From: Apoda limacodes
Lineage: Eukaryota > Arthropoda > Insecta > Lepidoptera > Limacodidae
Reading direction: 5' to 3'
NCBI GenBank assembly: GCA_946406115.1
Contig: OX291544.1
Location: 26,367,521-26,431,520 of the forward strand
DNA: 64,000 bases
Shown here: positions 21,462-31,910 of the stretch, one piece after another
Layout: every line of letters begins with the position of its first letter
Position numbering within the stretch: the stretch's first letter is position 1
Made by a program: the position numbers and the translations under genes
Notes under the pieces: generated by a model
What the model was told of the DNA's origin: nothing
The model's input: the letters and a program-made list of their open reading frames with translations, nothing else
Databases searched by the model: none

Positions 21462-22728
21462 GTAATTTATCTTGTGACTTAACTTAATTTAAATGAAATG
21501 GACTTATAAACCTATGACCTTATACTGTACCTTAGCTTTTTTTCTAATATCCCTGATTTGGTCTTCAAACTAGTCTTCCACCGTTTTCGGTTTGTTTTTA
21601 TTCTTTTAAATAGCTATTGTAGTATTGCTTTTGTATACTAGACATACAACTTTTTTATGTGATCTTTATTCTTAGTTTTACATCTTAAGTTTTTTTCTGC
21701 CAAAGTGAACAACAAGCAATTTTATTCAAAGTGCCACCTTACATTTGTAGGCACATCACGATTTATCTAACCAAAGTTAGGGTTATACCCAATGTTTTTC
21801 TTTATTTCACTCTTGTTTTGATGTACAGTTCCTCCAGCATTTAAAATTTCAAGTGATATTCCTAAACATTAGTCTTTTTGTCTTCTATATATTGTTTTGT
21901 TTATTATTGACGTGTATATCTTATATGTAAAAGGTCTACCATCGTGCTTTACAGGATAATATTGCGTTTTCACATAAAATCACACTTTTCTATTAATTTA
22001 GTGGACCTTCAAGGCTGCAAATTGTTTTAATTTTGTAAGCTTTTCATTAAGAATATAACATTGAAACCGAACATCGCAGTCAAGCCTGCTTAAAATATCA
22101 ATAAAACAAGTCACTATTCATTTAAACACTAAAGTATGAAATAGCAACATGTTTAAATCTGGTTAACTGAAACGTATTGAGCATTTACAAAGTCTCTAAA
22201 TGATCTAATTTAGGTACATCATAGGTACTAGTTTAAGGATGATATACAGGCATAAAAATTCTGACAACATTTATACATACGTGTCGAATTGATGATCTCC
22301 TTTTCTGTAGTCGGTTAAAAAACAAATTATGGTAAAATAAGTACCTATTAATAATTTTACCCTATGGTTATACATGTATATATCAAGTTAATGATTTTTT
22401 CAAGTGTATGGATAACCATAATAATTAAAGGGCAATTTTAAAGTTCTTATGGCCACTAACTAATGCTAAACTTTATATTTTTTTTATTAGTAAATGTATT
22501 TTAGAACATTTCATTCATATTTTTTTAAACTTACCTGACTCTTATGGTTATTTCTGGACTCTCAGGAGGGAAAAACTATTAAGCTATCAAAAATCATTTT
22601 TTTTTATTTATATAGGTACAATATAAATTGTAAACTGAATAGAAAAACTGTAAAAAATAGAAACTAAAACACATTATCTAATTATTTTGCATACTAGATA
22701 ATAAAATAACGCCTATCACTTTACCCAG
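21462..22728 (+). other. Intron 21
   Basis: AT-rich with no repeat family recognised. A strong acceptor at 21821-21828 is followed by a possible 24-nt exon (21829-21852, VPPAFKIS) with a poor donor GTGATA, or by a stop at 21871-21873. It was not called. Confidence 0.45.
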
Positions 22729-22800
22729 GATCCAATGCCACAAATCACAATATTGAATGCCAAAATCTTACTTCTCAAACGAAAAATTCTGGACGTACAG
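22729..22800 (+). CDS. E22, 24-codon exon with Gly1/Asn6 pattern
   Basis: The acceptor TTTACCCAG and donor ACAG|GTAGAT frame 72 nt, phase 1-1. It encodes GSNATNHNIECQNLTSQTKN plus SGRT. Gly1/Asn6, one cysteine, two NxT sites. Confidence 0.75.
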
Positions 22801-23003
22801 GTAGATAATTCAAAACTAATTCAATTTTGATGTTTAAATCATTAGAAGTACTAGAAATTCTACTTAAGATATTAACTTATGTAGAATATGAGCACTATAT
22901 GTAATTAAATAACATAATTCGAGGTAAAGGATTGACCTGTAAATATTTCTTAAAGATTGTTAAGAAACTCAGTGTGTCAAATTAATTGGCAGGTCGTTTT
23001 CAG

Positions 23004-23084
23004 GAATAAATTATTTGAATGAATATACAAGCAAGCAAGACATGGAACAGTGCCATAAAACAAAGCCAATACCAATTTATTACG
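23004..23084 (+). CDS. E23, 81-nt exon with Gly1/Asn6 pattern
   Basis: The acceptor CGTTTTCAG and donor TACG|GTAAGA frame 81 nt, phase 1-1. It encodes GINYLNEYTSKQDMEQCHKT... and ends KPIPIYY. Confidence 0.8.
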
Positions 23085-23725
23085 GTAAGAAATCATTGTC
23101 ATCACAGCTAATAATCCGAAAACCACTTAAAATAACATTTCCTTTAGATATCCGAACTTAAGCCACTTTTCAAAGTATTCAGTAGATATGTATTGATCGA
23201 CTATTACGTTGCACGTTGATAGAGTGTCAGCCTGCCACTTTAAGAGTCTCAGGATCAATTACCGGTCAGGACTATAATGTCACAATTTCTGAATTATAAA
23301 ATAAGGTCTTAGGTTTGATTTGCGCCCTTATCAATTTGAGTAAAATATACGTTGAAATTCACCGAAGAACCAAAGTCACCGACATAGCTTCAGAAGTTAG
23401 TTATTTGAAGTGGCAATAGGCAGGCCACATTACTCGTCGAACCGATAACAGATGGGTGAGAAAGGTTCTCGAGTGGCTACCACGGATCAGCTTAGCATGG
23501 CCTTATGCCAGATGGACAGGTGAGCTGGTAAGAGCCAAAGATAGCCAGTAGAAGTAGGCGACTCAAAGACGTCTTCCGGCTAAGACAACGGTAAAAAGGT
23601 TAAAATTAGATGCTACGTAGAACATATTGTTTAGCTACAGCGATTGTAGACATCATTATTTTCAACTAACTTCTTGTGACTAATCGATGTTTAACTAGTT
23701 TTTTTAACATATTATTCAAAAACAG
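23085..23725 (+). other. Intron 23
   Basis: About 23330-23590 carries a degraded repeat ('gccacattactcgtcgaac', 'ccttatgccagatgga') resembling non-LTR coding remnants. No intact frame. Confidence 0.45.
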
Positions 23726-23806
23726 GGACTACTACTAAAAACAGTGATATAAATGGATGTCAGCAAACTAAACAAAATAATAGTAAAGCCTCGCTACAAC
23801 ACAGAG
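23726..23806 (+). CDS. E24, 81-nt exon with Gly1/Asn6 pattern
   Basis: The acceptor is CAAAAACAG, a weak pyrimidine tract; the donor AGAG|GTAAGC is strong. 81 nt, phase 1-1, encoding GTTTKNSDINGCQQTKQNNS and then KASLQHR. Asn/Gln-rich. Confidence 0.7.
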
Positions 23807-24156
23807 GTAAGCACCACTAACTTTTTTTACTAGTATAATGTATGTTACTAGTTTTAAGTAAGGGAATTCTATCTAGTCTAATACTGTAGCATACCTAAAT
23901 TTGAAAACTAATTATATTTATTTTTAAAATTCACAATAAAATCCTAATATGTGTGCAGATTCTTTAACTTAAGTATTCTTCTGTAAGATATACTTAATTA
24001 TTATGAAACAATATATGGTCCATAAAACCTACACAAAGTAAACAATATCACACTCTCAAGTAAGAAAAATTACGTTAATGTTAAAAATGTCGCATATATC
24101 ATCGTTATCATGTATTTATTTGAAATAGTTAACTTACGCTAGAATCTACTTTTCAG

Positions 24157-24237
24157 GTATATCAGCTTTAAACATGAGTGAACAATTTTCTTCTCGCTCT
24201 AACACGCACCGTTTACGCACCAGTTTTAGTGACGACG
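24157..24237 (+). CDS. E25, 81-nt exon with Gly1/Asn6 pattern
   Basis: The acceptor CTACTTTTCAG and donor GACG|GTAAAT frame 81 nt, phase 1-1. It encodes GISALNMSEQFSSRSNTHRL... and ends RTSFSDD. Ser/Arg-rich. Confidence 0.8.
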
Positions 24238-24350
24238 GTAAATGGCTTTTTGATTTCTTGATAAATTTATGTTAAAATTAGTTTACGTTATCCTACAGAA
24301 TTTAGCATTTTATTTCTTCTAGTGCTTGATTAAACAATTACCTTTTACAG

Positions 24351-24479
24351 GTATCGACATTGGAAACATTGGAGTGAACAAGGAACAAAATGTCGTTCAC
24401 CTGCAGCTTCCCATGCGCAGTTTCACCTGCATGCCTAACATGTCAATACACATCATTCTTCATCAGGCTTACCAAAAGA
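24351..24479 (+). CDS. E26, 43-codon exon, seed of a local repeat
   Basis: The acceptor CCTTTTACAG and donor AAGA|GTAAGA frame 129 nt, phase 1-1. It encodes GIDIGNIGVNKEQNVVHLQL... then RSFTCMPNM. Gly1/Asn6. A diverged copy of its first 90 nt lies at 24624-24718, and its last bases plus donor recur as an array to about 25140. Confidence 0.7.
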
Positions 24480-25140
24480 GTAAGAACAAAATTCTTCACA
24501 CATGAGTCAGCATCAACTTGCCAAAAAAGTAATAACGAAATCGCCATAAATATTACCCTGAATCTGACCGACTAAATAAGTAAAACAGATTTTACACATA
24601 CACAAAAACCCCTACCAAAGCAGATATTGACACTGAAAACATTGTAGTGAACGAAGATCAAAATGTTGTTCACCTGCAGCTTACCATGCAAAGCTTCACC
24701 TGCAAGCCTAACATGTAAACCTAAAAAATAATAGCAAAACACTCATGAATCTGCTTCAGACCTACCAAACAAGTAAAAAAGAAATCTATACACATAGACC
24801 TGCATTGGCCATATCGTACAGTAAGAACAAAATCAGCACACACAGGAATCGACATCAGCTCTACAAATAAATCAAAACAAAATCGCTACAAAAATCAACC
24901 TACAGTCAAATATAGAACACAATAAATAACAATCTTAATGATGCTGATAAAAATCCTTTTAAACATTAACCTACATTATTCAAATTTCCACACATTTTGA
25001 CCTACAAGAGACTCACCAAAAAGAGTATCATAAAAATCACACATTGACCTGCATCAGCCGTACCAAAAAAGTGAAAACAAACAAAACAAACCACCATACA
25101 TAAAATATAAACCTTCTCAACGCTACCAAAAAATTAAGAA
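24466..25140 (+). repeat. Degenerate ~50-bp array of E26 3' end and donor
   Basis: Imperfect units such as 'taccaaaagagtaagaac', 'gccaaaaaagtaataacg', 'accaaacaagtaaaaaag' and 'taccaaaaaagtgaaaac' recur. Each carries a donor-like GTAA or GTGA after an A-rich exon end, with a 'cctgcat/cttcag' part between them. Confidence 0.6.
24624..24718 (+). pseudogene. Diverged duplicate of E26
   Basis: After 'accaaagcag' the phase-1 frame reads about 30 codons, DIDTENIVVNEDQNVVHLQL and so on to KPNM, parallel to E26 with conservative changes, then TAA at 24716-24718. The acceptor has no good pyrimidine tract. It may be a dead exon or a rarely used alternative end. Confidence 0.55.
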
Positions 25141-25491
25141 ACAAACTTTTTTAGTGTGGTTTAACTGTTATTTTTGGGTCTTATACATGGAAACCAACAT
25201 ATACCGTTTGACTCTTAATGTTTCGTCCCGGTTGCACTAGCCGTGGTGACTATATCCGTGAAAACCGTATCAGCATAAGCCCACGGATTTCAGAAATTAA
25301 ATGTACAAAGAGTGTCAATTTTAAAAGTTTTAACTGTACCATTTCCCATATCCCACTTCATATTTGAAATCCCAGAAACATTAACTGCTTTAAATGGTTA
25401 GAATTTTAAAATCCAAGATAAAAACATAATGACTGGATATGACTAATATTTTTTGAGTTTGATCTAATCCTAACAAATTCTACATTTTCAG

Positions 25492-25593
25492 AAGTAACTA
25501 ACAACCGTGATCGTTCAGACGGTGAGCAGGATCTTGAATCTTCACCACCTCTACAAACCACGTGGGAAACAGAAACACCGCCTATTGTATATG
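25492..25593 (+). CDS. E27, 34-codon acidic exon
   Basis: The acceptor TACATTTTCAG and donor TATG|GTATTA frame 102 nt, phase 1-1. It encodes KVTNNRDRSDGEQDLESSPP... and ends ETETPPIVY. Confidence 0.75.
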
Positions 25594-26189
25594 GTATTAA
25601 TACATGGACTTGTTGTTTATTACTTAGTGGGGGCCAGTGCGCTACATACTATAGTTGACTCGGTAGTTAATAACGCAAGAATAGGGACAACGTGACACGT
25701 TCAAGACGCCTATCAATGCCTTGATGTGACTGACCTCTATAGTGAAATAAAATTGCGGCCGCAGAAACCCACTAAATGCAAATGGCTTAACATCGACCGT
25801 TGTATAGAAACATTAAAGAAAAGTAGGCGACTTTCCCAAACGTGGCAATATTTTATACAAAAATCGTCATAAATGACCAGTAGACTTAAAATAAATTTAA
25901 CTAGACACATGCGTCTGTTGACATAAATAATATGAACCCATTTAAACGGACTACTTCAGGGAATCAAATTCATAATTTCTATGCTGATAGTAAATCATAC
26001 ACTTCGATTAAAATTACATAATTTGATTTCAGGTTTTATGTATGTTTAGTTATACCACACTATAAAATATGATATATTATGTAGTTAAATTACTATATCA
26101 CAGTAACATGCTGTTATTTACACGTTATTTATGTGATTTTTCTTAATCTTTTGTTCCTGTTATTTTTGTCATTTGTATTTACCTTTCAG
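25594..26189 (+). other. Intron 27
   Basis: AT-rich. 25690-25890 has a short stretch of higher GC ('ttgcggccgcagaaaccc') of unknown origin. Nothing else was recognised. Confidence 0.45.
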
Positions 26190-26270
26190 GAACTTCTGAT
26201 TCTAACTCTGTTCACCCATCTACTTTGAATACTAGCCCGCGTCACTCTCAACGATGTTTTATCAATACTG
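26190..26270 (+). CDS. E28, 81-nt exon with Gly1/Asn6 pattern
   Basis: The acceptor TACCTTTCAG and donor ACTG|GTATGT frame 81 nt, phase 1-1. It encodes GTSDSNSVHPSTLNTSPRHS... and ends QRCFINT. Confidence 0.8.
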
Positions 26271-27677
26271 GTATGTAATTTTATGACTAAAGTAGTTAAA
26301 AAAAGTGTGAGTCCGATTCGCGAACGAGGGTTCCGTACCACCACAAAATACACGAGCCCGACTTGCACTTAACCGGTTTTCTTTGTTTGTTGTTTTACCT
26401 AAGAGTTATCATTATAATTATTCTCAATTAAAAGCTTATTTGTGCAACTAAAACATCTTTTAATGTATGGAGGAAGGCTCCAATAAATTTTTTTTTTTTA
26501 GTTTTTTAGATCATTTGTTAAGGAATCTACTATAATATCACATATTCTGTGAAATTTTCGGGCTTCATCTACTTCAGCCTAAATTATAGAGCCTATTAAA
26601 GACACACAGCGTGGGCTTAGTAATAGAATAGAATATTAATTTTAAGAAAATATTACACACTTTCATATGACACATGTTACAGGATCGGTTTTAGTACCTA
26701 GAAACTCAATTCCAGTATCTTTATAGAAGACTAATTATATAATAAAGGTTTGAGGTCATTAGTAAAATAATAATAAAGTATCTACTTATAATATTTGCAA
26801 CTAGTACAATCTACACACATATTAACAAATTTGTTTTAAAACCAATACTTTTAACAATTAGTGTTATTTATCCAGAGAGCAGTATTCAGTAAAAAGTTTA
26901 GTAAATTTAAAAAAATAATAACATATAACAATAAGGCTCCGTTGGCACCCTTTGGGTACGGTACTCTAAAAATCCTACTAAATTCCATTTAATAATTATT
27001 TGGAATAACTGGATAAATAATAATCTGGAAAATTCTTTAATTAACTAGCTATTTCTCGCGTCTTAACTCTTAAAGAATTAGAAATGTCACATAAATTTGA
27101 TACCCTAAGAATGATCCTACAGGTGCAAAATACTTACAAATTTTACTTTTGCATTTTGTTCATTTGTTGCTTTATTACCTTAATAATTGCCAAACGATTT
27201 GTAAGTAACTTTCACAAAAACGTAGTCCATACATTAATTATTGGTATAATCTTATGATTTATATAAGACTTCTGTGGAAATTGGGTTATAGTTAATTCTG
27301 AATTTGAACTACATACTTTTAACCTTTATTAACGTCTCTAGACATTAGACATAACATTCTTGAATATCATCTGCTGATACTTGAATACTAAATATTTTAA
27401 CTTCAGTATATCTATGGACATTTATCATAACATCCCGAATAACATCGTGATGTACTACAATACTAAATATTTTTAACTTCAGTATTTCTATGGGCATTTG
27501 ACGTAAGATTCTTGAATATCATCGTGCTATAATTAAAAACTAAATATTTTAACTTCAATATCTCTATAGAAATTAGACATAACATTCTCGAACATCATCG
27601 TGCTGTACTGAAATAATAAATATTTTAACTACAGTATGTCTATGGACATTATTCTAATGACCATCTTTCCTTTTCAG
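26271..27677 (+). other. Intron 28
   Basis: 26300-26385 is a dispersed repeat end ('acttgcacttaaccggtttt'). About 27345-27655 holds four ~77-bp tandem copies with 'actaaatattttaacttcag' and 'tatctctatggacatta'. The rest is AT-rich. Confidence 0.6.
27345..27655 (+). repeat. ~77-bp tandem repeat, 4 copies
   Basis: Each unit contains 'acattcttgaatatcat', 'actaaatattttaacttcag' and 'tctatggacatt'. Each therefore carries a weak AG acceptor-like site just before E29. Confidence 0.75.
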
Positions 27678-27746
27678 CTGTGTCAGCACATAATGGACCT
27701 TTTAGCAAGGGATCATGTCGTATTCATCATACTTCCCATAACACTG
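27678..27746 (+). CDS. E29, 23-codon exon, Ala1/Asn6
   Basis: The acceptor CCTTTTCAG and donor ACTG|GTGTGA frame 69 nt, phase 1-1. It encodes AVSAHNGPFSKGSCRIHHTS plus HNT. Histidine-rich, one cysteine. Confidence 0.75.
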
Positions 27747-27831
27747 GTGTGATTTTTATTAAATTGACAGTTTTAAGTGGTCCGTTTTTTGTGAAAACAT
27801 AGATCAATATCAATTTTTCTTGTTTTTTAAG

Positions 27832-27924
27832 GACTAAAAGATTACCGTAAAGAATACAAAAGTGGGGATGAATTATTCATTCACAGGCAATCACCTTCAT
27901 TGCAATTTGTAAAAACTTCTCAAG
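27832..27924 (+). CDS. E30, 31-codon exon
   Basis: The acceptor TGTTTTTTAAG and consensus donor CAAG|GTAAGT frame 93 nt, phase 1-1, after an 85-bp intron. It encodes GLKDYRKEYKSGDELFIHRQ... and ends LQFVKTSQ. Confidence 0.8.
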
Positions 27925-28658
27925 GTAAGTTTAATAGAAGTTGTATTTGTGTAAGAAGCGTCATGATATTCTTAAGACCGAACAAGTGATAACTTTGATA
28001 ACAATTTCATCAACAGTGGTACAGAGCTAGGTCTTAATATTGAAAATTGTGATTACCTATTTTGTGTTGTCAAAGCAAATAAGGTGTGTTGCCTATTTTG
28101 TAAAAGACGTGAATGATTGTTGATCGATTTGTTGATTGTTTCTTATTCTTGTTAAAATTTTATTTTCTCTTATTTTTGATTGCAACTTCAACTGTAATGC
28201 CTAACGCAACTGATACCATATCCACAAATCCATTATTACTAATACTTGAAATGCGACAGTAATTTTGTTTTTTTGTTTCTTTTTCTGTCCTTCATTCACG
28301 TCGCAACGGAGCATCCTTTTGAACTCAAAATTTGGCACTGATGGTTTAAATTTTTTAAACCCGGAAAGTTTAAATTTTTCCGTACGAATAACTACAAATA
28401 AATTCTACAAAAACAAGTGGTGGAACAGTGGATGTTTGGAGGCTTAACTATATGAAGATGACCATCATGATGACGATTTGAACGACTTCCAGTAGATCAT
28501 CATAAAATTCCAATTTTCTAACCTAAGCTAAATAGCTATTTTATGAGGATAAGGGTTAAGAAGATAGTTCTTTACTGGAGCTTTCTTCCAATCACAATAA
28601 GGTCTTATAAAAATTTCTTGTTGATATTATGAATCTTAACCATTTTTATAATCAACAG

Positions 28659-28771
28659 AGTGTAGAGTGACTGAAGTGTCCTCCTTCAATGGCGGCTCAC
28701 AGCACATTCTATGCAGCTTTAACAATACAGATAACTATTTTATGCCTATTAAAAAAATGTACATACACTAA
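28659..28771 (+). CDS. Possible alternative terminal exon (donor lost)
   Basis: After acceptor ATAATCAACAG the phase-1 frame encodes ECRVTEVSSFNGGSQHILCS... and runs to TAA at 28769-28771. At 28727-28736 the sequence reads ACAGATAACT where other exons have ACAG|GTAACT, as if the donor's first G became A. That would turn an internal exon into a terminal one. An AATAAA lies 122 bp downstream of the stop. Alternatively it is a dying exon, or the real end of a first gene. Confidence 0.5.
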
Positions 28772-28892
28772 GCAGGATAAACCTACAACACACCTAAAAA
28801 GATAGGAACTGAGACCCACGTCTAGCACATTTGCATGTATATCATGTACATCTTAAGTACCAAGTAGCTAATCAAAAAAAAAAAACAACAAA

Positions 28893-28898
28893 AATAAA
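28893..28898 (+). terminator. AATAAA polyadenylation signal, internal
   Basis: This AATAAA follows an A-rich stretch and is followed by 'acttttta'. It fits the terminal exon ending at 28771 but sits in AT-rich DNA where it could occur by chance. Confidence 0.4.
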
Positions 28899-29044
28899 GA
28901 ACACTTTTTATTGGTTTGCACTTTTACAGAATGATTAATTCACAACAATCTCTTTAACAGCAGCAATAAAATTAAAAGTTTATGAATGATAAAAATTAAA
29001 TTAAACAAATATATCATATATTCATTCACTTGACGAATCTGACG

Positions 29045-29262
29045 AATGTGGCTAGGTTGTAGTGTGGCCGGCTGCTGTGCAGAGGGTGTGGGTTACATTC
29101 CCGAACTGTACAAACATTTATGTGATAAACATCATGTATTATATGTATGGATTTACTAAAATATGTATTTGTATCAGTTTTCTGGTTTCATAACACAAGC
29201 TTTGAATACTTTGGGGCCAGACAGCGTGTGTGATGCCCAAAAATATTTATTATTATTATCAA
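29045..29262 (+). mobile_element. tRNA-derived SINE
   Basis: The head is 'ggctaggttgtagtgtggcc' with 'ggtgtgggttacattcccga'. The body has 'gtatttgtatcagttttctg' and the 3' end is 'ggggccagacagcgtgtgtg'. Same family as 6555-6800 in the opposite orientation. Confidence 0.75.
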
Positions 29263-30195
29263 ACTATTTAAAACTTTGTCATCTGACCTAAGGTATCAAA
29301 AGACATGCTAAATATCCATGATTAAACCATTTAAAATCTTGTAATTCTTTCTAAAGTAGTAAGAGGCATGCTAAATAGCCTGTGATTAAACTATTTAATC
29401 CTTGTTATCTCATCTAAACTAGCAAAAGGCATGCTAAATGGCCTATGATTAAACTATTTAATCCTTGTAATGTCATCTAAAGTAGCAAAAGGCATGCTAA
29501 ATGGCCTATGATTAAATTATATAATTCTTGTAATCTCATCTCAAGCAGCAAAAGGCATGCTTAATAGCTTATGATTAAACTATTCAAAACCTTGTAATCT
29601 CATCTAAATTATCAAAAGAAGACATGCTTATTAGCCGTTGATTAAACTTTTTAAAACCTAGTAAACTCATCTAAAGTAGCAAGAGGCATGCTAAATAGCC
29701 TGTGATTAAACTATTTAATCCTTGTTATCTCATCTAAACTAGCAAAAGGCGTGCTAAATAGCCTATGATTAAACTATTTAATCCTTCTAATCTCATCTAA
29801 AGAAGCAAAAAGCATGCTAAATAGCCTATGATTAAACTATTTCATCCTTGTAATCTCATCTAAAATAGCAAAAGGCATGCTAAATAGCCTATGATTAACC
29901 TATTTAATCCTTTTATTCTCATCTAAAGTAGCAAAAGGCATACTTAATAGCTTATGATTAAACTATTCAAATCCTTGTAATCTCATCGAAATTATCAAAA
30001 GAGGACATGCTAAATAGGCGTTTATTAAACTTTTTAAAACCTAATAAACTCATCTAAAGTAGCAAAAGGCATGCTAAATAGCCTATGGTTCAACTATTAG
30101 ATCTTTGTTATCTCTTCTAAACTATCAAAAGGCATGCTAAATAGCCTATGATTAAACTATTTATTCCTTGTAATCTCATCTAAAGTAGCAATACG
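29262..30195 (+). repeat. ~62-bp satellite-like array, about 15 copies
   Basis: Units repeat 'ggcatgctaaatagcctatg', 'attaaactatttaatccttg' and 'taatctcatctaaagtagca'. Divergence varies from copy to copy. It lies directly after the SINE tail. Confidence 0.9.
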
Positions 30196-31583
30196 CATGT
30201 CACATAAATATCCTATAGAACCTGATGTGCTATGAGAAAGTAAAGACCGCGGTCAGGACCTTTCCTTATTGCAAAATCAAACGAAACATATGACAATAGG
30301 AAACAGCTGGTATGATAATGATTTTTTCGTAATAATAGCAGGTATTGTCGGTTAATCAAGCCTGTAATAGATTGGCCAACGATCGCCGTCATGTAGATTA
30401 CTATTCCGCGTCCTGTGGTTTATTTTGAATGTCGTCCCTATGTACTATCGACACCATTAGATAGTACAAAGGAGTCAACTACTGATAATGTGATGTAAAC
30501 GAACTAAAGAAAGATGGATCAGTGCGAATAGGTTTCGTAGCGTGAGGATTCCAAACCCAGTAAGTAGTTGGAACGTAAGCAAGCCACCGTATGAAGAAAA
30601 AGTTTGTACTTTTATAGTCTCACATATCTAGATTTATAAATTTACTATTATTAGACTTTTTCTTTTACTTCGGCATTTCCCTGTTCCAAATTCCTAGAAT
30701 CAAGGTTAATGGTTAAGTATGTAAATAAGTGACTATAAGGGAGTCAGTATCATGAGCAAGCCCTTTTTTTGATTCAAGTAGGTTACGTAGAAAAATAAAT
30801 AATTTTGCATCCCGCATAGGTAAGTATGACTCTTTGAAACAATAGAATACATATTTCAGCTCCTGTCCTTTAAATATACTAGTAATAGTACATTGTTCAC
30901 AAAGGGGTGAAAGTGACTGATTACCGACGAGGGTGCAGTTTGAGGCCCGAAGCGCAGCTGAGGTCCTTAAAACACACGAGTTGGGAATCGTCTTTCATCC
31001 CGAGTGATACATAGTGCTTTACACTACAAATGCGAGGATAATAAATTATAATTAATTAAAGTTTTAATTTACTGAACAAATATCAATTCACTTTTATAAA
31101 CATAGATGGCGTTGTACCGAATAATTACAAGCTATAGTTATGTTTTCTGTTGTTTATAAACAGTAAGAATTTTTTTTCAAAGTGAAATTGGTCCGCTTTT
31201 ATAATCACAGATGGCACAGTGCCAAATAAAAAGAAGCTATTTAATTGTTTCGTCAGCTTTTATATAGAAAGTGCTCTTTTATTTTTACCTTTTTCTTCTT
31301 CCTTCTAAACGGGCAAGCAAATAATAATCTCTGCAAACACGTACTTTCAACTATACATGAAGGTTCTTTCAGAGCATGAGTAGTGTAAAAATATTTTTAG
31401 CAGGGATTATTGAACTGAGTTAAGAATTGAGTTAAATGATTATTTAGCAAGCTAAATTAAGCTTTCACGTCAAATGGATTACCATAAATATGTTTAGATG
31501 GACGGACTCACAAAATGAGCACAAAAGTTCTTTGTTCTTTTTTTATTACTGTTTAGGTTATAATAACTTTTTTTATATTTCAG
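30196..31583 (+). other. Intron 30, right part
   Basis: No gene was recognised. An ATG at 31490 is in frame with E31 across the T-rich tract (SLFFFYYCLGYNNFFYIS), so a first exon of a separate gene cannot be ruled out. Confidence 0.45.
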
Positions 31584-31655
31584 GTGTGTCGCCCTTTAAT
31601 ATAATTCCGTGTTCTTGCGATACACCTCAACCATGCCTTGAAGAGAAATGGAAGA
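31584..31655 (+). CDS. E31, 24-codon Cys-rich exon, Gly1/Asn6
   Basis: The acceptor TATATTTCAG and consensus donor AAGA|GTAAGT frame 72 nt, phase 1-1. It encodes GVSPFNIIPCSCDTPQPCLE plus EKWK, with three cysteines (CSC and PC). Confidence 0.8.
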
Positions 31656-31838
31656 GTAAGTACTCACTTTTATTGCACAGTATCTAATTCTAATCTTAAA
31701 AACCCCTTATTTTTTTTCATGTATGAGCCAGTTGACCGTCACGACAGGATTTGTGTAACAAAACGTAAATTTTAATATATTCAGATTCTTTAGATAGTCC
31801 GTTATACTTTTACTGATTCTAAATTATTATATTCTTAG

Positions 31839-31910
31839 GTGATGAAGAAGTAACATCATCAAGAAGCAGCAGTTTTCATCCTACACATACCGTTATGCTA
31901 GCTGGGATAG
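31839..31910 (+). CDS. E32, 24-codon exon
   Basis: The acceptor ATATTCTTAG and donor ATAG|GTGAAA frame 72 nt, phase 1-1. It encodes SDEEVTSSRSSSFHPTHTVM plus LAGI. Ser-rich. Confidence 0.75.

Noticed and set aside
21829..21852. Possible 24-nt exon VPPAFKIS
   Set aside because: The acceptor is good but the donor GTGATA is poor; kept only as a note in intron 21.
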